Shown in pieces: positions 38,953-47,333 of a stretch of DNA of 56,999 nucleotides. The stretch is from Faecalibacillus intestinalis (GTDB taxonomy: Bacteria; Bacillota_I; Bacilli_A; Erysipelotrichales; Coprobacillaceae): assembly GCF_003024685.1 (NCBI RefSeq), contig NZ_PYLQ01000017.1:1-56999 (forward strand). Reading direction: 5' to 3'. Each line of letters begins with the position of its first letter. The first letter of the stretch is position 1. The translations under genes and the position numbers were made by a program. Below the pieces are notes generated by a model, which was not told where the DNA came from, did no database searches, and was given only the letters and a program-made list of their open reading frames with translations.

Positions 38953-39917
38953 ACAATTTCCTCCCAGGTAATTTTTTCTTGATCTAAATAATTTTCTACT
39001 GCTTGTAGATCTTTTTCATCAATATTGATAATAAGGCTTCCCATCATGGAGCCTCTAAAGTTTTCAAGTTTTCCTTGGCAAATATCAAAGTTGATATCAA
39101 GTGTTCTAGCAAGTTGTGTAATCGTATGTGATTTGGAATTATTATTTGTAAAGAATAATTTAATATTTTTACCAGTTTGTGGCAGAATTTCAATATCATC
39201 GCCCACAAATTTTTGAATTTCTTGATTTGGTGCCACAAAAAGTTCTTCCGGTTTACCCACTGATAAAACACGTCCATCTTTAAGAAAAGCGACTTTATTA
39301 CAGATTTGTTTAATAACTTCCATTTGATGTGTGACAACTACAATCGTAATATTCATCTCTTTGTTGATTTTTAATAATAGATTTAAGATATCTCTTGTAA
39401 TTTGTGGATCTAATGCTGATGTAGCTTCATCACATAAAAGAATTTTGGGATTTAAAACAAGTGCTCGAGCAATCGCTACTCTTTGTTTTTGTCCTCCACT
39501 TAATTGACGAGGATAAGCTTGACTTTTTTCCTCTAATCCCACCAATTTCAAAAGTTTTTCAATTCTCTGTTTATTTTCTAAACTATGAGGATCTTGTTTC
39601 CAAAACTTTAATGGTAAAGCAATATTATCATAAACATTTAATCTATTTAAAAGATTAAAGTTTTGAAAGATCATACCCATTTCTTTTTGAATATCACTCA
39701 TTTGTTTTTTATTTAAAGATGAAATTGCTTGTCCATCAACAATCACTTCTCCTTTTTGAAAATTCTCTAGACCATTGAAACAACGTAGCAATGTTGACTT
39801 ACCTGCTCCACTTTGTCCAATGATTCCAAAAATATCTCCTTTTTCTATCTTAAAAGAAATATCTTTGAGCACTTCTAAAGAGCCATAACTTTTATATAAA
39901 TTTTGAATTTCAATCAT
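38949..39917 (-). CDS. metN: methionine ABC transporter ATP-binding protein
   Basis: 322 residues from the ATG at 39917, which follows GAGGAAGAGG; seven extra residues upstream (MVERKRF) are part of that site. ABC ATPase with Walker A GQSGAGKST, signature LSGGQKQR, Walker B ILLCDEATSALD and switch His in VVTHQ. A C-terminal NIL (ACT-like) domain of about 85 residues is the site where methionine inhibits transport. Placed between msrA and metI. Confidence 0.95.
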   Translation of the reverse strand: MIEIQNLYKSYGSLEVLKDISFKIEKGDIFGIIGQSGAGKSTLLRCFNGLENFQKGEVIVDGQAISSLNKKQMSDIQKEMGMIFQNFNLLNRLNVYDNIALPLKFWKQDPHSLENKQRIEKLLKLVGLEEKSQAYPRQLSGGQKQRVAIARALVLNPKILLCDEATSALDPQITRDILNLLLKINKEMNITIVVVTHQMEVIKQICNKVAFLKDGRVLSVGKPEELFVAPNQEIQKFVGDDIEILPQTGKNIKLFFTNNNSKSHTITQLARTLDINFDICQGKLENFRGSMMGSLIINIDEKDLQAVENYLDQEKITWEEIV

Positions 39918-39930
39918 AAACCTCTTCCTC

Positions 39931-40413
39931 TCAACCAAAGAAACATTTTCCTATATGGCAATATCCTTGGGGATTCTTTTCTAAATATTTTTGATGATAC
40001 TCCTCTGCTTCATAGAAATTATCGAGTGGTTGTATCTCAACAACCACTTTTTCTTGATAATTTTTTTGAATTTCATTTGTTTTATTTTGAATAATTTCTA
40101 AGTCACTTTCATTTGTATAATAAATACCTGTACGATAAGAAATTCCTTCATCTTCTCCTTGTTTATTTAAAGAAGTAGGATCAATTATTTTATAATAATC
40201 ATCCAATATTTGATTTAAACTTCGAAGACTTTCATCATATTCAATTTTTACCGTTTCAACATGTCCTGTTTTCCCCGCTTTAACATCTTCATATTTTGGA
40301 TTTTCTGTACGTCCATTGGCATAACCTACTATTGTTTTAATAATTCCTTCAAATTGGTCAAAATACTTTTGAACGCCCCAGAAGCATCCTCCCGCTAAAT
40401 AAATAACACTCAT
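39931..40413 (-). CDS. msrA: peptide methionine-(S)-S-oxide reductase
   Basis: 160-residue MsrA with the catalytic motif GCFWG (C10) and the likely resolving cysteines C152 and C157 at the C-terminus (YCHIGKCFFG). It reduces S-methionine sulfoxide, free or in proteins, back to methionine. It lies between metQ and metN inside the transporter operon, 11 bp after metQ and 13 bp before metN, so it is induced together with uptake when methionyl-tRNA runs low. This form would also recycle oxidised imported methionine. Confidence 0.95.
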   Translation of the reverse strand: MSVIYLAGGCFWGVQKYFDQFEGIIKTIVGYANGRTENPKYEDVKAGKTGHVETVKIEYDESLRSLNQILDDYYKIIDPTSLNKQGEDEGISYRTGIYYTNESDLEIIQNKTNEIQKNYQEKVVVEIQPLDNFYEAEEYHQKYLEKNPQGYCHIGKCFFG

Positions 40414-40424
40414 TTTAAATCTCC

Positions 40425-41246
40425 TTATTTTGTTGGATCTGTAAAGACATCTTTCACTGATCCTTTATATTTTTTAATATAGTTTTTCACTTTTTTAGAT
40501 TGTAATGCTTTCTTTAAAGCTTTTGTTTTAGCAGTATTTTCATTTCCTTCTTTAACTACTAAGTAATTGATATAAGGTTGTGCTTCTTCATCTGTAAAAC
40601 TTTCTGTTAATAAAACGTTTGCGCTATCTCCTAAATTATGTTCTAATGCATAGTTTCCATTGATAACAGCAACATCTACATCTGGTAAGTTGTTTGATAA
40701 GTTGGCTGCTTCTAATTCTTCGATTTTATAATTATGTGGATTTGATGTAATACTTGATGTTGTATAAAGTGTATCATCGTTTAATTCAATTAAGTTATTT
40801 TTAGCAAGTAAAGCAAGTGCTCTTGATTCATTTGAACCATCGTTTGGTACAGCAATTGTAGCTCCATCTTTTAAATCATCTAATGATTTTAAGTTTTCTG
40901 AATAGAGAGCCATTGCTTCATAATGAATACCGGCCACGGCTTTTAAATGTAATTTTCTTTCTTTATTTTGTTCTTTTAAATACGCTAATGTTTGGAAATA
41001 GTTAGCATCTAAATCTCCATCTTCTAATGAAGTATTAGGTGTTACATAATCTGTAAATTCAGTCACTTCTAATGTATAACCTTCTTTTTCTAACTCATCT
41101 TTAACGACATCATTTAAGATCTCTGCATGCGGTATAGCTGTTGCTCCTATTTTAATTGTTTTATCATCGTTTGATGATCCATTAGCACATCCTGCAATTG
41201 ATAATGCAAATGCTGCTGATAATAATAATTTTAATCCCTTTTTCAT
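40425..41246 (-). CDS. metQ: methionine-binding lipoprotein (NlpA family)
   Basis: 273 residues with a lipoprotein signal (lipobox SIAGC, lipidated C20) and the periplasmic-binding fold of NlpA/MetQ. Family segments IGATAIPHAEILNDV, VAGIHYEAMALYS and VPNDGSNESRALALL are visible. It captures methionine for MetNI. First gene of the operon, controlled by the methionine T-box upstream. Confidence 0.94.
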   Translation of the reverse strand: MKKGLKLLLSAAFALSIAGCANGSSNDDKTIKIGATAIPHAEILNDVVKDELEKEGYTLEVTEFTDYVTPNTSLEDGDLDANYFQTLAYLKEQNKERKLHLKAVAGIHYEAMALYSENLKSLDDLKDGATIAVPNDGSNESRALALLAKNNLIELNDDTLYTTSSITSNPHNYKIEELEAANLSNNLPDVDVAVINGNYALEHNLGDSANVLLTESFTDEEAQPYINYLVVKEGNENTAKTKALKKALQSKKVKNYIKKYKGSVKDVFTDPTK

Positions 41247-41285
41247 TTTTCTTTTCCCCTTTTTCTTTTATTACAATACAACAAA

Positions 41286-41556
41286 CAAAAAACTCGTCCT
41301 TTATACAAAGGACGAGTTACCTCGCGTTACCACCTTAATTTAAAATAACCTCACGATTATTTCCTCATCGAGTACCATCATACTCTATCACTTTAACGGG
41401 TGAATCCGTCATAGCCTAACCAATATCTTGGGTCGGTATGCAACTCCAAGGCCATTTTCGTTTATCTTCCATGTTTCTTTTCCACCAACCAAGAACTCTC
41501 TAGGCATTTTCAATAAATTACTTTCCTTTTCAATGTCTTTTTGTATTGTTGGTACC
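41286..41556 (-). promoter_or_regulatory. T-box riboswitch, methionine (ATG specifier), upstream of metQ
   Basis: T-box layout: stem I with TAGAGA bulge and GGTTGGTG apical segment, a specifier loop between TTTA/TAAA and AAGG/CCTT helices reading CGAAA-ATG-G (ATG, methionine, 41455-41453), the T-box AAGGTGGTAACGCG (around 41336-41323) with variable base T to pair with the A73 of tRNA-Met, and a terminator with a 12-bp stem AACTCGTCCTTT/AAAGGACGAGTT and a T-run (41318-41286). Uncharged tRNA-Met should allow readthrough into metQ-msrA-metN-metI. Confidence 0.94.
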
Positions 41557-41585
41557 ATAGTATACCTCTATGAATTAGATGTCAA
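41557..41585 (-). promoter_or_regulatory. met operon promoter
   Basis: A consensus TTGACA (41585-41580) and TACTAT (41562-41557) are 17 bp apart, starting 7 bp after the stop codon of the preceding small gene. Confidence 0.78.
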
Positions 41586-41591
41586 TAGTTT

Positions 41592-41876
41592 TTATTCATT
41601 TTCATCTTTTTCTACATAATTTACATCAATAACATCGTCACTCCCATTACGGTAAGCTTGACCTGATTGATAAGCAGCTTTTTTCTCTGCGATTTCTTTT
41701 TCAATTCTTTCATTATATTCTTTCAATTGTTTTTCATATAAGTATCTTCTAATAAAAGAATAAATCACAAGAATAGCAATAATGATCCATGTAATAGGAC
41801 TGAATAATAAATTTAATAATAAACTTAAAACTAAAATAACAACTGCAATAACTAAAATAATTTGATAAATTGGCAT
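41592..41876 (-). CDS. small membrane protein, unknown function
   Basis: 94 residues: two adjacent hydrophobic helices (about 4-22 and 25-44), then a charged coiled-coil-like stretch (KQLKEYNERIEKEIAEKKAAY) and an acidic tail. Hairpin topology with a cytosolic tail is likely. No family was recognised. It lies 10 bp after the XRE regulator, at the end of the rapZ-whiA unit, and no terminator follows before the met promoter. Confidence 0.7.
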   Translation of the reverse strand: MPIYQIILVIAVVILVLSLLLNLLFSPITWIIIAILVIYSFIRRYLYEKQLKEYNERIEKEIAEKKAAYQSGQAYRNGSDDVIDVNYVEKDENE

Positions 41877-41886
41877 TTTTTTACTC

Positions 41887-42105
41887 CTATTTAGAAAAAT
41901 TAAATAATTCCTTCACTTCTACTTTCAAACCATCTGCTAATTTTGAAATAGCTTTTAAGGAAATATTTCTTGTCCCTCTTTCAACATCAGAAATATAATT
42001 TTTAGATAATCCTGAACGAAATGAAAGTTCTTCTTGAGAGATATGTGCTCTCACTCTTAATTCTTTAATTCGTAAACCAAATAAAATGTGAATATCTTTA
42101 TTCAT
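41887..42105 (-). CDS. XRE-family HTH regulator (72 aa)
   Basis: A single helix-turn-helix of the Xre/Cro type with ISQEELSFRSGLSKNYISDVERG (residues 22-44). It has no sensor domain. Its ATG lies in the last codons of whiA (8-nt overlap), so it is translationally coupled to whiA. Target unknown; the arrangement suggests a partner regulator of WhiA or of the small membrane protein that follows. Confidence 0.85.
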   Translation of the reverse strand: MNKDIHILFGLRIKELRVRAHISQEELSFRSGLSKNYISDVERGTRNISLKAISKLADGLKVEVKELFNFSK

Positions 42106-43048
42106 TTTGCATTTGCATTAATTGTGCTGCTTGTTCACTTAATTTTTTAAAACGATGATGCAATCCCGATTTACTAATCGTCAAACCTGTTTCATCTTGA
42201 TAAGCATTACACAATTCATTTAATGTATAATCTGGATATTTTTTACGAATCAAAGCAACAGTTCTTGTTTTTTCATCAAGCATATCAAGTCCCATAAACA
42301 TCTCAATAATACTGATATCTTCTAATTGTTTATTAGAAGAAGCCATTGATTTGACCTCATTAGCAATATCACAGTTATTCCATCTATTTACAGTATTTGA
42401 CATACTACGATCAATACGAGTACTTTCAAAATTCATCACCGATTGGCTCGCACCAATGGCTCTTAAAAAGTCTCCTATCTTCTCTGCCGATTTTAAATAT
42501 ATAACATATTTGTTTCTTCTTTTTGTCATTTTGGCATTTAAATGAAAATAATTCATTAATTCTTGAATAAATAAAGCATATTCTTCTTCATCAACAGATA
42601 ACTCTAAATGATAATTAGAGGTTTCTGGGTTATTCACAGATCCTCCAGATAAAAAGATACCCGCTAAAAATGCTCTTTTACAACATTCTTTTTGAATTAT
42701 TTTTTTATCAGGAAGTGTATGGAAACCTAATCCATTCATTAAACCTAAATCATCTAAGATTTCTCTTGCTTTTGAGACTTTAAGAATATAGACATTATTT
42801 TTTTGTAATTTCATTTTTCTAGAAACAAGAAACTCTATATGAGGATGATACACTTCTTTTAACATTTTATGAACTTTAGATGCTATTTTTGCATTTTCTG
42901 TTCTTATTGTAAGTAATAAACCTTGATTTGATAAAGAAAGTGTTCCATTGACTTTAATAATTGCTGATAAAATAGCTTTTTGACAACAAATATCAAAATC
43001 ATTAAAAACAACTTCCTCTTTAACTTGTCTAGCAAATGATACTTTCAT
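42098..43048 (-). CDS. whiA: DNA-binding protein WhiA
   Basis: 316 residues: two N-terminal LAGLIDADG-like halves without the catalytic residues of homing endonucleases, then the C-terminal HTH (YTLNELCNAYQDETGLTISKSG...RFKKL). WhiA affects cell division and chromosome segregation in Firmicutes. It starts one base before the rapZ stop (TAATG). The yvcK gene that lies between rapZ and whiA in Bacillus is missing. Confidence 0.95.
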   Translation of the reverse strand: MKVSFARQVKEEVVFNDFDICCQKAILSAIIKVNGTLSLSNQGLLLTIRTENAKIASKVHKMLKEVYHPHIEFLVSRKMKLQKNNVYILKVSKAREILDDLGLMNGLGFHTLPDKKIIQKECCKRAFLAGIFLSGGSVNNPETSNYHLELSVDEEEYALFIQELMNYFHLNAKMTKRRNKYVIYLKSAEKIGDFLRAIGASQSVMNFESTRIDRSMSNTVNRWNNCDIANEVKSMASSNKQLEDISIIEMFMGLDMLDEKTRTVALIRKKYPDYTLNELCNAYQDETGLTISKSGLHHRFKKLSEQAAQLMQMQNE

Positions 43049-43896
43049 TAATGAACAGCATCCCTATGTAGACGATGAACATGATACTTTTGACTATAGT
43101 GATCTGCAAAATAATTTGTTAAGCTCACTGAACGATGTTGTCCACCAGTACATCCAATACCAATAACAACATGTGTCTTTCCTTCTTTATCATATTCTTC
43201 TAATAAATAATCTAGTAAGTTTGTCATTTTTTGAATAAAGACTTGTGTTTCAGGTTTATCTATTACATAATCATAAACTTCTTTATCGTTTCCTGTAAGA
43301 TTTCTAAGTTCCTCTATATAGAAAGGATTTGGTAAAAAACGCACATCAAAAAGTAAATCTGCATCTTTAGGAATTCCATGTTTATATCCAAAGGATACAA
43401 AACTTATTCTAAATGGATCTATAGATTGATGATTAAATTGATTTTCTAATAGTTGTTGGAATTTATTTCCTTTTAAATGAGTTGTATCAATAACCATATT
43501 TGCTTCTTTAGAAATAGGTCTTGCTAATTTTCTTTCATATTCAATAGCTTCAACTAATGTAGAAGCTTTATTAGAAATCAAGATAGGATGTGTTCTTCTT
43601 GTTTCTTTATATCTTTTTAAAATAATATTATCATCACAATCTAAGAAAACAACTGATACATTTAACCAATCTACATTGTTTAAAAAACGAATAGCTTTTG
43701 GTGCATCAGCTAAACTTACTGCCATGGCTATTCTTTGATAATTCGTATTATCTTTTAAAAATTCTGAAAAAGCCCCTAACAAGGCAATAGGATAATTATC
43801 AATACAACAATAAGCCATATTTTCAAAAGCAGCCATTGCAGTTGTTTTTCCAGCACCTGACATACCTGTAACAATGACAATCTCAATTTTATCCAT
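43048..43896 (-). CDS. rapZ: RNase adapter RapZ / nucleotide-binding protein YvcJ
   Basis: 282 residues from the ATG at 43896, with AAAGGGGAGG upstream; the frame is open 24 codons further but without a ribosome site. N-terminal P-loop GMSGAGKT (11-18) and C-terminal RNA-binding half with VVIGIGCTGGQHRSV. In Bacillus YvcJ binds and hydrolyses GTP and influences competence; in E. coli RapZ controls glucosamine synthesis through sRNA decay. The role here is by family only. Confidence 0.93.
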   Translation of the reverse strand: MDKIEIVIVTGMSGAGKTTAMAAFENMAYCCIDNYPIALLGAFSEFLKDNTNYQRIAMAVSLADAPKAIRFLNNVDWLNVSVVFLDCDDNIILKRYKETRRTHPILISNKASTLVEAIEYERKLARPISKEANMVIDTTHLKGNKFQQLLENQFNHQSIDPFRISFVSFGYKHGIPKDADLLFDVRFLPNPFYIEELRNLTGNDKEVYDYVIDKPETQVFIQKMTNLLDYLLEEYDKEGKTHVVIGIGCTGGQHRSVSLTNYFADHYSQKYHVHRLHRDAVH

Positions 43897-43945
43897 AATA
43901 CCTCCCCTTTCTATTTTCGTATCTATTCTATCAAAATTCATCTCT

Positions 43946-43982
43946 AAATAAAAGCCAGATGTGAACATCTGAGCTTTTATTT
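43946..43982 (-). terminator. hairpin after trxB
   Basis: Stem of 15 bp with one bulged T (AATAAAAGC-T-CAGATG / CATCTGGCTTTTATT, loop TTCA) starting at the trxB stop. The following T-run is short, so it may be a partial terminator ahead of rapZ. Confidence 0.65.
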
Positions 43983-44879
43983 TAATGAAGCAATGTATTG
44001 TCCAGCAATAGCACCATCATTTGTAGCCGTAACAACTTGTCTTAATTGCTTACTTCTTACATCTCCTGCAACAAAAACTCCTTTAACTGCTGTTTCCATA
44101 TTTTCATTAGCGTCAATATACCCCTCTGCATTAACAATTCCTAATGATTTTGCACATTGTGTCATAGGATCTAAACCAATAAATGGGAAAATACCATTGA
44201 TCATTAATTCTTCTTTTTCACCTGTCTCACTATTTTCTAAAACAAGACCTTTTACTTTGTTATCTTCTTCTAAAATCTCAGCTGGTTTCCTTTTAAAATG
44301 AACTTCAATATTTTCACTTTTTAATAAACGGTCTTGAATAATTTTATCAGCTCTAAAAACATCTCGTCTTACAATTAAATGTACTTTTTTACATAATGTT
44401 GCAAGATACATTGCTTCTTCAAGCGCTGAATTTCCACCACCGATGACAGCAACTTCTTGATTTTTAAAGAAAGGACCATCACAGACAGCACAATAAGAAA
44501 TTCCACGTCCAACAAGTTCATTTTCTTTTTCAAGATTCATTTGTCTTTCTTTTGTACCTGTCGCAATTAAAACATATTTTGTTTGATATGTTTGTTTAGC
44601 AGTGATAACTTCTTTGTAATCTCCGTAATCTTTAATATCTAAAACTTCACCATATTCCATTTTTGCTCCAAAACTCAAGGCACTTTCATACATTGTAAAA
44701 GCAATTTCAGGGCCTGGTGTTGGTTTAAGTCCAGGATAGTTTTCAATTTGAGCAGTAACATTTAATTTACCACCTGGAGCTGCACTATCAAATATTAAAA
44801 CATCTAATCCCGCACGACTCGCATATAAACAAGCACTTAACCCCGCAGGTCCAGCACCAATAATTATTAAATCTAACAT
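43977..44879 (-). CDS. trxB: thioredoxin-disulfide reductase
   Basis: 300-residue flavoprotein that reduces thioredoxin with NADPH. The FAD motif GAGPAGLSACLYASRAG (residues 8-24), the redox-active CAVC pair near 133-136, the NADPH motif GGGNSALEEA and the C-terminal FVAGDVRSKQLRQVVTATNDGAIAG are present. It overlaps the end of the ppaX-like gene by 7 bases. Confidence 0.95.
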   Translation of the reverse strand: MLDLIIIGAGPAGLSACLYASRAGLDVLIFDSAAPGGKLNVTAQIENYPGLKPTPGPEIAFTMYESALSFGAKMEYGEVLDIKDYGDYKEVITAKQTYQTKYVLIATGTKERQMNLEKENELVGRGISYCAVCDGPFFKNQEVAVIGGGNSALEEAMYLATLCKKVHLIVRRDVFRADKIIQDRLLKSENIEVHFKRKPAEILEEDNKVKGLVLENSETGEKEELMINGIFPFIGLDPMTQCAKSLGIVNAEGYIDANENMETAVKGVFVAGDVRSKQLRQVVTATNDGAIAGQYIASLK

Positions 44880-45520
44880 TTTTCTTTCTCCTTTATATAA
44901 TTTATAAATTCTTGATAATCATTAATTAACAAATCTGGATGTTCTTTTTCTATAAGAGCATATCCTTTAGGTGACCATTTCACTCCTACTGTTTTAATTC
45001 CCACATTTTTACCCGCTTGAATATCAGTTACATTATCACCTACGTAATAACCTTCTTGACAATTTAATTTTTTTAATGCACATAATATTCCTTCAGGATC
45101 AGGTTTTGAATGTTTCACATCATTTTCTCCAATGATGACATCAAAATATGGTGTTATATTAAATAAATCCAATCCTAATATAGCTGCTTTTTTATATTTT
45201 GTTGTAACTACAGCTAGAGGAAAGTCTTGTGCTTTTAAATATTTTAACATTTCTTCAACATATGGATAAATTGTGACATAATCTTCATGATGTGCATGAT
45301 TATATTCTCGATAATATTGAATTAATTCATCCACTTGATCTTCTTCTACATATCGACTAAAGGTATTTTTTAAAGAAGGCCCTAGAAATGAAAGCAGTTC
45401 TTCTTCACTTAAAGTATAACCTGGTTTATATTTTTTAAATGTGTGTATAAATGATTTTTTTATTAATAAATCTGTATTTAAGAGTGTTCCATCTAAATCA
45501 AAAATAATTGCTTTTTTCAT
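44873..45520 (-). CDS. ppaX: HAD phosphatase, PpaX-like
   Basis: 215-residue HAD hydrolase with DLDGTLLNT (nucleophile and acid/base aspartates), VVTTKYKK (motif II) and K(P)DP...YVGDNVTDIQAG (motifs III/IV), with a helical cap. PpaX is a pyrophosphatase that removes the by-product of HPr(Ser-P) dephosphorylation; the placement with hprK and lgt supports this. Other phosphoglycolate-type HADs share the fold, so the name relies on context. Confidence 0.82.
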   Translation of the reverse strand: MKKAIIFDLDGTLLNTDLLIKKSFIHTFKKYKPGYTLSEEELLSFLGPSLKNTFSRYVEEDQVDELIQYYREYNHAHHEDYVTIYPYVEEMLKYLKAQDFPLAVVTTKYKKAAILGLDLFNITPYFDVIIGENDVKHSKPDPEGILCALKKLNCQEGYYVGDNVTDIQAGKNVGIKTVGVKWSPKGYALIEKEHPDLLINDYQEFINYIKEKEKC

Positions 45521-45556
45521 ACTTTTCTCCTTAATGTAAATTATTATATCTATTTT

Positions 45557-45588
45557 ACAAAAAAAAGATAGTCTTATGCACTATCTTT
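45557..45588 (-). terminator. lgt terminator
   Basis: Eight-base-pair stem AAAGATAG/CTATCTTT with a 9-nt loop followed by eight T on the minus strand; it overlaps the lgt stop codon. A TATAAT follows at about 45545, so transcription probably restarts before ppaX. Confidence 0.85.
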
Positions 45589-46384
45589 CCTCCAATACAT
45601 CTTGTCCTTTAAAATGACAATAAATAAATCCTATTAAACCAACAATAACAAATACAATAGAAACAAGTTGTGCTGTTTTTAATCCAAAAACATATAAACT
45701 ATCTGTTCTAAATGCTTCTATGAAAAAACGAATAACTCCATACCAAATAAAATAAGTAAAAAACTGAATTCCTTGTTTTTGTTGGTACTTTCTAATAATA
45801 AAGAAAATAATTAAAAAACCAATCACACATCCTAAGGATTCATATAAAAATGTAGGTTGATAATATTGACCATGAATATACATTTTATCAATGATAAACT
45901 GTGGTAAATGAAGTGCTTTTAAGAAACTTAAATCAACTGCACTTCCATAAGCTTCTTGATTAAAGAAATTTCCCCATCTCCCACATGCCTGGGCAATAAG
46001 GACACCTGGCATGATGGCATCCCCCGCAACAAGAAATGAAATATTTCTTTTTTTAAAGAAGAAATAACTATAAATAAGTCCTGTGATAACTCCTCCTTGA
46101 ATAGCAAGTCCTCCATGATTGATCATAATGGTTTCCATCGGATTATTGGCATACAATTCATTCCACATAAAAATCACATACCAAATTCTAGCACCAATGA
46201 TTCCTACAAATAATAAACCAAAAACATAATCAGAAAGTATTTCTTTTGAATAACCTAATTTTTTAAAATGATATTGCCCTAAAAAATAAGCAATTGCTGC
46301 ACCTGTCAATATACAAACTGCATACCATTGTATAGAAAGTGGTCCAATTTCTATAAAGGTATTAAAACTTGGGAAAAATCTCAT
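45581..46384 (-). CDS. lgt: prolipoprotein diacylglyceryl transferase
   Basis: 267-residue membrane enzyme with seven hydrophobic segments that adds diacylglycerol to the lipobox cysteine of prelipoproteins. The signature GRWGNFFNQEAYG is near residues 136-148 and the periplasmic HGGLAIQGG is near 89-97. The window encodes several of its substrates (MetQ, the TraB-type and the lethal-factor-like lipoproteins). It overlaps the hprK stop by 4 bases. Confidence 0.96.
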   Translation of the reverse strand: MRFFPSFNTFIEIGPLSIQWYAVCILTGAAIAYFLGQYHFKKLGYSKEILSDYVFGLLFVGIIGARIWYVIFMWNELYANNPMETIMINHGGLAIQGGVITGLIYSYFFFKKRNISFLVAGDAIMPGVLIAQACGRWGNFFNQEAYGSAVDLSFLKALHLPQFIIDKMYIHGQYYQPTFLYESLGCVIGFLIIFFIIRKYQQKQGIQFFTYFIWYGVIRFFIEAFRTDSLYVFGLKTAQLVSIVFVIVGLIGFIYCHFKGQDVLEER

Positions 46385-47322
46385 TGTTCTTGTTTATTAT
46401 GATCAATATTTTTAAGAATACGTTCAACAAATTCTTTACTTGAATCAATACCTACGTCACGTAAACGCATATTCATAACTGCCGCTTCAATAATAACCGA
46501 CATACTACGACCACTTGATACAGGAACAACTATTTTAGGAATTTTAATTCCCAAAACATCTTCTGAAATATCATTTTCTTCAACCCCTACACGTGTATAT
46601 TCACGTGATGGTACCCAACGTTCTAGCTGAATCACCAAATCAACATCATTTCTATCTAAAATAGCAGAAATACCAAACATCTTAGAAACATCAATAACCC
46701 CAATTCCTCTAATTTCTAATAAATTAGCAAGAACAGCAGGTGCTTTACCAACGATTTTTTGTCCTATACGATAAAGTTCTACAGCATCATCAGCAACTAA
46801 TAAATGGCCTCTTTTAACAAGTTCTAAAGCAATTTCTGATTTACCGATTCCACTATCCCCTTTAATAATGACACCTTTACCATGAATATTTAGAAAAACA
46901 CCATGCATTAATGTTTCTCTTGCAAGTTTTTCTTCTAAGGTATTCATAAGTTCACTTGATACAACACCTGTAATCATTTCTGTTTGAAAAATTGGAAAGT
47001 TTCTTTCATCAGCAATATTTTTTAATACTTCAGGACAAGCATGTCCTTTACAAATTACAATACAAGGTACTTCTTCATTAATTAAACACGGAAAGATTTC
47101 TTTTTGTCTTTCTTCTGTCATCTCAGCAATAAAAGCCATTTCTTTATCACCAAAGACAATAATTCTTCTAAAGTCACTATGTTTAAAGAATCCTGCTAAT
47201 TCAAAACCTGGTCGATTGATTTCACCAGTTAAAATAACTCTTTTTAAAGATTCTTCATTTCCTGTAACTTGTTGATAATTTTTATTATTCCCTAATAATT
47301 TTTCTACTGTAATTGATTTCAT
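46381..47322 (-). CDS. hprK: HPr kinase/phosphorylase
   Basis: 313-residue bifunctional enzyme that phosphorylates HPr on Ser46 and reverses it, so it sets CcpA-dependent catabolite repression. The P-loop GDSGIGKSE (about 153-161) and the signature LEIRGIGVIDVSKMFG (about 203) are intact. It lies 11 bp after uvrA, with AAGGAG before the start, and is coupled to lgt. Confidence 0.96.
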   Translation of the reverse strand: MKSITVEKLLGNNKNYQQVTGNEESLKRVILTGEINRPGFELAGFFKHSDFRRIIVFGDKEMAFIAEMTEERQKEIFPCLINEEVPCIVICKGHACPEVLKNIADERNFPIFQTEMITGVVSSELMNTLEEKLARETLMHGVFLNIHGKGVIIKGDSGIGKSEIALELVKRGHLLVADDAVELYRIGQKIVGKAPAVLANLLEIRGIGVIDVSKMFGISAILDRNDVDLVIQLERWVPSREYTRVGVEENDISEDVLGIKIPKIVVPVSSGRSMSVIIEAAVMNMRLRDVGIDSSKEFVERILKNIDHNKQEQ

Positions 47323-47333
47323 CTTTTTTCTCC

